Below, piece after piece: positions 56,996 to 64,000 of a stretch of DNA of 64,000 nt. A program made the position numbers and the translations under genes. The notes under the pieces are model-generated. The model was not told the origin of the DNA. It ran no database searches and worked only from the letters and a program-made list of their open reading frames with translations. Every line of letters starts with the position of its first letter. Positions within the stretch are counted from its first letter, which is position 1. Source of the DNA: Artemisia argyi (Eukaryota > Streptophyta > Magnoliopsida > Asterales > Asteraceae); the NCBI GenBank assembly GCA_030686995.1, contig CM060709.1:266660057-266724056 (forward strand). Reading direction: 5' to 3'.

Positions 56996-57492
56996 TGTTG
57001 GGAATTATACTAACAGTTACCACGGCTAGTGAAGATGTTACAACTGCAGACAATTGTACTTGCAGTGGAAACTCATTACCACTGCAAGAACAAATATTAC
57101 CACTGCTTACTTGATAACTGTTAGAGAAACGCGCTTAGATAAACATAGAAAAGATCTTGTGTATATCTTATTCTATTAGCATTATACTTATCTTGTAGAA
57201 GAGGACTCCTTGCTGTATAAAAGGAGATCCTAGGTTATAGTTAGAATATATCTTTCTAATACGTTTTTCCTAAAGCTTCAAGGTGTAACCCTAGTGATAT
57301 CATAGATCACTCGTATTATTATCATTAATAATATTGGAGCTATTTGTTTTGTTACATACATTGTTCTCACATACATACAATTGTTTCATTCACAATCAAT
57401 CTTCTAAGTATCATTAAGTAGATTCCGCATACTTAGTGGTATCACTCAAAGTATCAATATTAACACAAGTTCAAGGTGTGTACGATCCAACA
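56996..57492 (+). repeat. LTR-B, right end of the mosaic
   Basis: 497 bp, TGTTGGGAATTATACTAAC ... ACGATCCAACA. It shares only the first ~14 bases (TGTTRGGAATTATA) with LTR-A. No second copy in the window. Rich in ttaccactgc-type motifs (57015-57112). Confidence 0.75.
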
Positions 57493-57497
57493 GATGA

Positions 57498-58449
57498 TAC
57501 CTTATAGGATACTATTGCACTTGAGTTTGTTTGTTCGATGGTAGGTGTGTAATAAAACTAAGAGAAATACTTGTTAGTGTAATTTTAGCGCCAAATTTAA
57601 AATTTTTTACAACATTTAGGAGTGAAATTTTAGCCTTAACAAGCGTCTCATGGATAGGAGTTGTATGACTAGCACAAAACCGTACCATTTAGAAAAATTT
57701 TCCGCCCAAATATGTGAGGTTCGCCTTTAGATATGATAGGAAAAACATTCATTATTAGTTCTTATGAGTGTACCGGTAGCATTTAGATTCTAGAACTTGC
57801 GTTAGTGATGCATCCCGAGACCGCTAGTGAGACTACATTCGTGTAGTAGGATATACTACATGATAAGAGGCATTAGGATCACCCTTATGTTTAAACTCGT
57901 ATCATAATTACTTGACCAATTAAGTCATATTACTTGACTAGTAAAGTCAATTAATTTTTCCCACACCTTAGCGTTGTACTCATTTTTAGTACACGAAACC
58001 CCTAGTACACCCCTCCGAGCTTATCTTTTCGTTTCAAACTTTAAGCATTTTACTTAAAGGAAGAATTTGTTACAACTCACCCAAATGTGCAACCAAATTG
58101 CCTTAACCTTCCGTGTATGCACTCATCTTTAGTGCATTATTGTTATTTGTTTAAACCCTTAGTTAATTATCTAATTGATTACGTGGTTGCTAAGTCGAGT
58201 CATATCTTGTACATCTTGTTTTGGGACGATTGGGACTCATGGGTAAAGTACTTGTGTTATGGAGTAATGGAGAAGAACATCATATATTACCCCCATATGT
58301 GCATTAATCTTAAAAAGTACTCCAAGTGTTTTGATTATCTTGATTCGAGTCATTATATTAGTTTATTGTAAAGTATGTAAAAATTCAAGTGTAAGAAGAA
58401 TGTACATTCCCTATGATGTATTATTTTGGATGGTAGGGTAAGGGAGAAT

Positions 58450-58498
<49 letters not shown>

Positions 58499-59075
58499 TA
58501 AAAATTCAAGAAAAAGAAAAAAGAAAAGAGAAAAAAACATACGGACTACCATCCCGTTTGTTTTATGTTTTTGTTATTGATTTATTTGCTTAAGTCGAGT
58601 CGAGTCGAGTCTTGGCTTAGCAACGCCATATTGTACGTGTAATTAACCAAGATGATTAACTCGCCACCAGTAAATATTGCCTTTTTCCAACAAAACCGTG
58701 TTTTCTGTATCCGTACACCTAATGTTATAACCCTTTAAAAGATCTCTTTGATAGTTTATCCTAGGTGCTTACGCCAAGTGGTGGAGGTTTGATCCTTTCC
58801 CAAGCCTATGGTAATCTATTTGCTATGACAGGTAGTGAGAGATGTTTTCCATTTCCATATTGTGATATATACTTTATTACACCCGAGATATGTGAGTATC
58901 TAAACACTATTTGTAAGGTGCTAGTGTATAACCTTTGCTTGTCTTTGGTTTTAAGTGGAACGATTATTTGTTGTAATTACTTTTGTATTAGTGTTAAATG
59001 ACCCCTAACTTGTATTTTGATTAGAATAAAAGCGCATTTGCTTGAGGACAAGCAAATCTCAAGTGTAAGGGTATT
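57498..59075 (+). other. Athila-like internal region right of the mosaic
   Basis: Colinear with the reverse complement of 19219-20765. Holds a 44-A run (58452-58495) and a polypurine-like caagtgtaagggtattt before the LTR. No RT or integrase. Confidence 0.7.
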
Positions 59076-60493
59076 TGATGAGGCGAAAAGTGTACCGATT
59101 TTAAGGGGTCATTTAAGCCCGAATTTGAGATTATTTGATCAAATATTGCCTTAAATCGTTCCTTTTGTCATTTTTGGTACTTTTGAGGAAGAATCTGGAA
59201 AAGGAAGCATTTTGGACGTTTTTGGAGCATAAAAGTGAAGAAAACGACAAAGTCTCAAATTTCCTTGCTCGGAACAGTACCTGACGGCGTCAAGCCTTTG
59301 TACATGACGGCGTCAAGAGTTACAAAAGAGGTGGAAGTGGAAAATACACGTGACGGCCTGACGGCGTCACCAAGGCCGTCAGGGTCCAAACATTAGTGAC
59401 GACCCAGAGCATTTATCCACATGACGGCGTCACAAACAGATCTAGGCAATACGATTTTATCAAGGCGGCGAGTTGATGGCGTCACGATCTAACACATGAC
59501 GTCGTCATGATGTAATATCTATATATAGTTTTCCAAATTTCATTCATTAGTGTGCAACTTTGAGGGAATAAACCCTAGTCCGAATTTTATCAGTTTTTCA
59601 AGGGTTCCAACCCCTTGATTCTTCCATGTTCAATTGAAGATAAGTATTCATTCAAATCATTCAATATGTCTATGTGTTGTGTGATTATATCTTACGCTTT
59701 TCTTCTCTTTAACATGCTAGGCTAGATTTTTCTTGTGTTTGCTTAGATGTAGTGAAACCTAGATGTTAATTATGGGTTGATTGTTTGTTTATAATTGTTA
59801 CGGATGATTGCATTCGATGTTAGGCTTAAGAAAACTGGCTGACTTCCATTGGTAACTTGCTTGAACGTCTTAAGAAACATGATCAGAGGTGTACTACGAT
59901 TTTTGGTTGTATTTAATGCGTAGGAGAATTCTAATGATCCCATGTTAGGAGCTTCTAACGGCTTGACATAGGAGTGAAGTAGGATCCTATAGAGTTAGGG
60001 AATATTGTACACGGCCGTATGACTAGTATTAAGGAATATGACCCGTCATCCATGCAATTGTAACAAGCTATCAACCTGTGAAATATATCTAGGGAGTAAT
60101 GAAGTCTAAGTAAATACGACTTTCCTCATTATTGTTTCCACCACATTAGTTTAATAATTTTATTTTCATTTTTGTTATTTTATTTTGATTGCATTAGTAG
60201 TTAATTGGGTTAGTAAGCTAGCAACTAATTCCGCCCACTACTTAAAAACCCGAGATTTTACTTGCTTTCATAAAAATATAAAAATACAAAAAGAATCATC
60301 CCTCACCTCTAGACATAGTTTAGTAGGCTTTCTAATCCTAGCGACACTATTCCTGAGTTGAACGATCAATCCCCCGGTACTTGTCACTATACTATACTAC
60401 AACGATTAGGTACACTGCCTAGTGGGGGTTGTAAGCTTCTCGAGATCCCTTGAGAGGTAAAACCTATTGGGAGGGCGCAATTCCCACGTATCA
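59076..60493 (+). repeat. 3' LTR of the Athila-like element with promoter
   Basis: TATA at 59519-59528 (ctatatatag). TGACG-N-CGTCA motifs at about 59281, 59304, 59349, 59421 and 59496, plus decayed ones. Ends cacgtatca before the cctga target duplication. Confidence 0.88.
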
Positions 60494-60905
60494 CCTGATG
60501 AACAAAGTTTCAAAGTTCAATAACCTGAACATTCATTTTTAAAAGTTCAGTTACCTGATTGAACAAAGTTTCAAAGTTCAGTAACCTAGATGAACAAAAT
60601 GAAACAATAGTAACCTAGGACAAATTTTTGAGAAACTTTAGTAACTTTTCTGTACCATAACCCTATTGTATACTGCCATTTTTTTTCTTGTTGTGTATAC
60701 TAAAACTTTCAAATTTCAATTATTTTGTGTATTTTGTGACTATTCAGCCATGTAAAATGATCATTTTACCCTTCAAAAATTGAAAAGAGTAAGGGTAAAA
60801 TAGTCACAAAATAGAAAATACACACAATAATTGAAATTTGAAAGTTCAGTACACATAATAACAAAAATGACAAGTATGATACATTTTCAAGAAATTAACC
60901 CTAAA

Positions 60906-61200
60906 ATATAAAGATAAATGAGATAAATTAAGATTTGACAGAAATTCAAGATGCACTAAGGTGAAAGGAAAAAGAGATTGAGCGAACCAAGACTCGGCTC
61001 AACTACGTAAAAAGTTAGCTCAAATGCAAAAAACTCCACATCCAGAGGGAAAACAATGTGGTCAGTTTCTACACGAATCATCTCAATAAGGCTAAAGTTA
61101 AACATCAACGGGCTGGGATAACGTTGAAATCCAACCTTTTTAATAACAAATCTGTCATAGTTAATGATTGATGTTTTTCTACGTGACACACACATACACA

Positions 61201-61203
<3 letters not shown>
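60906..61203. other. Unassigned sequence
   Basis: No gene recognised. Ends in a CA-rich stretch before the (AT)n run. Confidence 0.4.
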
Positions 61204-61274
<71 letters not shown>

Positions 61275-61322
61275 TGAACGGAAAAGAAATAACAATAAAA
61301 CTAGCAAGAAGCTAGAGTTACA
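61204..61322 (-). mobile_element. LINE 3'-end fragment with (AT)n tail
   Basis: 61273-61322, read on the minus strand (gtaactctagcttcttgcta ... ttttccgttcac), parallels the LINE 3'UTR at 61379-61430 (cctctagcctcttgctag ... ttgccgttcac). It is followed in that orientation by a ~69-bp AT microsatellite (61204-61272) in place of poly(A). Confidence 0.45.
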
Positions 61323-61337
61323 TCATATAAATGAGAA

Positions 61338-61340
<3 letters not shown>

Positions 61341-61379
<39 letters not shown>

Positions 61380-61746
61380 TGAACGGCAATTGAATTAGAA
61401 ACTAGCAAGAGGCTAGAGGAGAAGTTACAAAAGATGGGATAGAGCGTTACACGGATTATTAAACCACTCTATCCGGTTTAAACAAGAATTTTTACATCTA
61501 GAAGTAATCCAATTGAAGGACAAGAGTTTAATGTCATTGAATAGCAGATCTTTGCTAGGCCGCTTGTTGGAAAAGACAATGTTATTCTAGAATCTCCATA
61601 AGCACCAGACTGTGATTTGAACAACAACATCAAAGAGCCTCTTTTGCTTTGTTGAAAATGAGTCTGATCCGCCAGGTGAATAACATCATGGAAGTTATTG
61701 ACTGAAATATTTGTGATGCACCACCAGTTGAAGATTAGTTTCCAAG
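61341..61746 (-). mobile_element. 5'-truncated LINE with poly(A) and 18-bp target duplication
   Basis: Minus strand: a coding end with WCLWRF, a stop, then NNIVFSNKRPSKDLLFNDIK, SFNWITSRCK and NRIEWFNNP, the C-terminal region (past zf-RVT) of plant L1-type reverse transcriptases. Then a short 3'UTR and a ~38-A tail (T run 61341-61378). Flanks tcatataaatgagaatct at 61323-61340 and 61747-61764 form an 18-bp target duplication. The RT catalytic domain is absent because of 5' truncation. Confidence 0.85.
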
Positions 61747-61764
61747 TCATATAAATGAGAATCT

Positions 61765-62220
61765 AAAAACATGAAACACCTAAACTGAAACGAAAAACCC
61801 TAAGCTATGAAAGTTACTCTCCCATATGATACACTCCTACAAAAACAACACACCGAAGACAACAAAAAGGCATCATCACCAACAATGACTCTTTCGACCT
61901 AAATATCTCACACCGTCTGAACCAAAAATCCAAACGCATATAAAGTAAATCGCGTTCCCATTCCAGTTTATAGTAACAAGTACAAATTAAACATTTTATC
62001 AATTTGTTGCTATGTTAAATTTAGGATTGTGTGTCCGTCGTCGCATGTAGAATCAACAAATATAAAGATAAATATGAATGAGTAAATTACTTAAATGAAC
62101 CGTTTATACAACTAGTTTATGAATATAAAGCTCACACACAAAATTATCCAAAATGAACTTTTCAATATTACCCGTTAGATCTTTTATTAGATTAGTTTCT
62201 AACGTTACACATGTATAAAA
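61765..62220. other. Unassigned sequence
   Basis: No gene or repeat recognised. Confidence 0.4.
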
Positions 62221-62600
62221 GTAGTGATACGCGAGTGCTGAGCGAGGCTATCAAATTCAGAATTACGGGGGAAAGATGGACAAGGCCTAGGCGAGTTGTT
62301 TGCGTTGTGAGGGTCTAGGGCAAGGCATAGGCAAGGTGAGGGGCGTGTCAAAATTGTCTGGGTGAGTTATACACGCGAATTAAAACAATTCTTAGTAACA
62401 CGCGAATTAAAAGTAAACCTGGGCGAGGTCTAAGAGGTTTGGGCGAGTTATAAACGCGAGGTGAAGGCGAGTTAAAATTTGTAGGCAAGGTCTAGGCGAG
62501 TAAAAAATTTTCTTTGGCAAGGTAGTATTTTAAAATAATTTTTTTTAGGCGTGTAAAAATTTCTCTTGGGCGATATTGCTTAGGCGAGGTAGTATTGGGC
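62221..62600. repeat. Degenerate GGCGAG(G)-type array
   Basis: Many variants of taggcgag, aggcaagg and gggcgagtt within about 370 bp, in otherwise AT-rich DNA. Not a clean tandem repeat. A weak echo (gcaaaggcctcgcaaaggcg) occurs at 9390-9412. Confidence 0.45.
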
Positions 62601-63164
62601 TGGAAATTTTCTTTTTTAATTACACTTTGGTTGACTTAAAAAAAATACATATATAGAATCTTGGAATCCTTTGTGTAAATTAAGTACAATGCTTTATTGG
62701 TATGTTGAAGTAACTCAAAACATTTTAACATATTTTGTTACCTTTCTTTGACGGACCCAACAAGCTTGTAATAGTCTGGAAAACTCTGAAGTCGGGCATT
62801 TTCCCGAACTGTCAAGACTCGATCTTGTAGGTGATCTGTTCATAAACAATCGTGGGCGAATATTATTGATTTGGGAATGTGAAAAAGTTGATTGTGACAT
62901 ATATTGGTCACTTTGGTAAACCATGTAAAAAAAGTTCATTCCCGTAAAACGACTCACTTTAAGATTCATTCTCGTAATTGAGTTAATACGAATCATAGTA
63001 AGTAAGCAATATTCTTTCTTATTATGTATATGAACATCTTTGTAAACAGAACAAAAGACATAAGCAAACACGGTCGGTAAGAAAAGAAACACAATCCTTG
63101 AATACATCCTAGCTAGTTTAATTTGTGTGAAACAAGATAGAAATAAAAGAACAACAAAAAGCAC
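62601..63164. other. Unassigned sequence
   Basis: No recognised gene; the 149-codon minus-strand frame at 62715-63164 has no family character. Confidence 0.4.
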
Positions 63165-63330
63165 ACCTTGTTATAATTCCGAGACCACCCATTCCAACAA
63201 TGATAGAAGGGTTTTTTGCGTATGTCGTAGAATAACATCAGAAAAAAAAAATCGGCTTGAGCATGTGTGACAATGTGATTTTCTTCGAGGCTTATGGTTG
63301 AACCCATTTCTTGGAGCAACACTTGAGGAT
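63165..63330 (-). pseudogene. Unknown gene fragment, similar to 31740-31915
   Basis: Nucleotide similarity to 31740-31915 (attccgagaccacc, aacaatgata, gagcatgt) with frameshifting indels. Product not recognised. Confidence 0.35.
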
Positions 63331-63404
63331 AACATATTAAGTGCAGGTGTATAACTGATTGAAGAAAAAGAACACTTAATGTGGTTTTTATAAAGAGTTT
63401 GCAT

Positions 63405-63510
63405 GGTTTGTATGCTTCCCACTGATAATATACTCGTCACTCTCAGGAGTTATTACTTCCGAGAATGGCGCCGGCCGCCGCGTTGCGGGCGGGCCGGTTT
63501 TTTTCCCCAA
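63405..63510. other. METTL13-associated scrap joined to a GC-rich patch
   Basis: 63410-63460 (gcttcccactgataatatac) resembles 39366-39420. Immediately after it is a ~35-bp GC-rich patch (ggcgccggccgccgcgttgc), quite unlike its surroundings. Confidence 0.4.
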
Positions 63511-64000
63511 CCAAATAACTACATTAATAAACCAAGTCCTAGGCCTGCTATTGTAAATACTGCTACAACAGAGGATGTCACCACCATTCTCTTTTAACTA
63601 TTGACGTGTTTGAACATGTACCAAGTATATTTAGGTGTTCCTTTCAATGCAGGATCAATCAATTGTTCCTGAAACCAAGGTTGAAGTATATGAGAATCAA
63701 TTAAAAGGATATATTACAGCAGGAAAAAAATGGAGGAATCATTTTCTTGAGAAACAGGACAACCGAATCAGACCTAAATTTAACTGAAATTTCACATGTG
63801 CGGTGTTCAGTTACTAAAACCAGAGTTTTTATTTCAGCAAGGTTAATCGCACAAAGTTTAGTGTATAGTTACTGCTGCACCAGGGGCTGATTGGTACTGA
63901 GTTTCGTGTTGCAGGAATGTTTGTTTGGCGTTCAGTTTAGAGTTACAGCGTGGGCAATTTAGGATCGAATTTAATGTTACACCCAGGCAATTTGGTACAT
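63511..64000. other. Unassigned sequence
   Basis: Nothing recognised. The phrases gttcagtttagagttac and gttcagttactaaaacc near the end hint at a repeat that continues past the window. Confidence 0.35.

Larger units (their letters stand above)
48595..57492 (+). mobile_element. Copia-type mosaic with three LTRs, inserted as one unit
   Basis: Order: LTR-A (48595-49018), PBS, non-coding internal part, polypurine tract, LTR-A (51447-51870), PBS, gag C-terminal ORF, leader, longin-like ORF, polypurine tract, LTR-B (56996-57492). The extremities carry different LTRs, yet the whole is flanked by a perfect 5-bp target duplication gatga (48590-48594, 57493-57497). The uninterrupted site is visible as reverse complement at about 20762-20785. 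No protease, integrase or RT. Confidence 0.8.
43853..60493 (+). mobile_element. 16.6-kb Athila-like LTR element, RT/integrase deleted
   Basis: LTRs 43853-45282 and 59076-60493 (about 1430 and 1418 bp, visibly diverged, including a ~27-bp indel), perfect 5-bp target duplication cctga (43848-43852, 60494-60498). The 5' LTR starts GG instead of TG, probably a point change. PBS tttttggcgccactgccggg at 45286-45305. Internal order: broken gag, retropepsin tail, a GPY/F-like integrase C-terminus, long non-coding region (interrupted by the Copia mosaic), polypurine tract, LTR. The pol core is gone. Confidence 0.9.
43679..60663. mobile_element. Inner MITE, split by the 16.6-kb LTR element
   Basis: Left half 43679-43852 and right half 60494-60663 have inverted ends of about 90-100 bp (gggttattacac ... 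aaaagttacttaagtttcc against aaactttagtaacttttctg ... ataaccc). Flanks ttttgtata and tattgtata are a near-match 9-bp duplication, which would suit a Mutator-type MITE. Confidence 0.6.
43624..60905. mobile_element. Outer palindromic MITE, split by nested insertions
   Basis: The left end (about 43624-43678, ttacttgaaaatatattata then cttgtcattttttgttattt) is the inverse of 60850-60905. The right part (60664-60880) is itself palindromic around 60770-60785 (aattattttgtgtattttgt against its complement). The interior was interrupted by the inner MITE. Borders are approximate. Confidence 0.5.

Noticed and set aside
61168..61398. Open frame with alternating Ile/Tyr and poly-Phe
   Set aside because: Pure translation of the AT microsatellite and LINE poly(A) tail.

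Overview
The window looks like plant nuclear DNA. It is AT-rich and dominated by LTR retrotransposons, miniature inverted-repeat transposons (MITEs) and broken copies of a few plant gene families. Two observations point to Asteraceae, most likely Anthemideae. The first is a retrotransposon ORF of a type I recall being annotated 'synaptobrevin/longin-like' in Tanacetum. The second is a retropepsin-like ORF of the same provenance. This placement rests on recall, not on a search. I see no gene that is clearly intact and host-functional.

Layout. 1-7 kb: METTL13-like methyltransferase pseudogene pieces, a small gag-bearing LTR element (2048-3400), and a large inverted duplication of the METTL13-like pseudogene (arms 3761-4623 and 5518-6405). 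7-13 kb: two hAT-type MITEs with perfect 8-bp target duplications, a Stowaway-type MITE, a solo LTR, and small dispersed repeats. 13-16 kb: a large degenerate Ty3-type LTR and a SINE-like scrap. 16.5-27.8 kb: an F-box pseudogene broken by a Mutator-like element (16713-27776, 9-bp TSD). That element carries a five-exon B3-domain gene with two nonsense codons, and was itself hit by a 6.5-kb LTR retrotransposon (17806-24265, TSD aacac). 27.8-35 kb: another METTL13-like pseudogene, a ~390-bp-arm palindrome, two hAT MITEs in opposite orientation, and a second F-box pseudogene. 35.2-39.0 kb: a palindromic METTL13-like duplication with a pol-deleted Copia element (35418-38532, TSD aagtt) in one arm. 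39-43 kb: a segmental duplicate of the left end of the window and one more METTL13-like pseudogene with a hAT MITE inside. 43.6-60.9 kb: a Russian-doll nest. An outer MITE holds an inner MITE, which holds a 16.6-kb Athila-like LTR element (TSD cctga), which holds an 8.9-kb three-LTR Copia mosaic (TSD gatga). 61-64 kb: stacked LINE 3' ends and unassigned sequence.

Two themes run through the window. First, no LTR element retains a recognisable reverse transcriptase or integrase core; what survives is gag, protease and accessory ORFs, so any movement would need help in trans. Second, most long frames are closed by one or two stops of a kind that C-to-T change would produce, as expected for methylated, silenced DNA. 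The most unusual objects are the mosaic Copia element whose two ends carry different LTRs yet share one target duplication, the gene-carrying MULE, the repeated inverted duplications of METTL13-like sequence, and dense TGACG-N-CGTCA arrays just upstream of the LTR TATA boxes. Identities and lengths were judged by eye.
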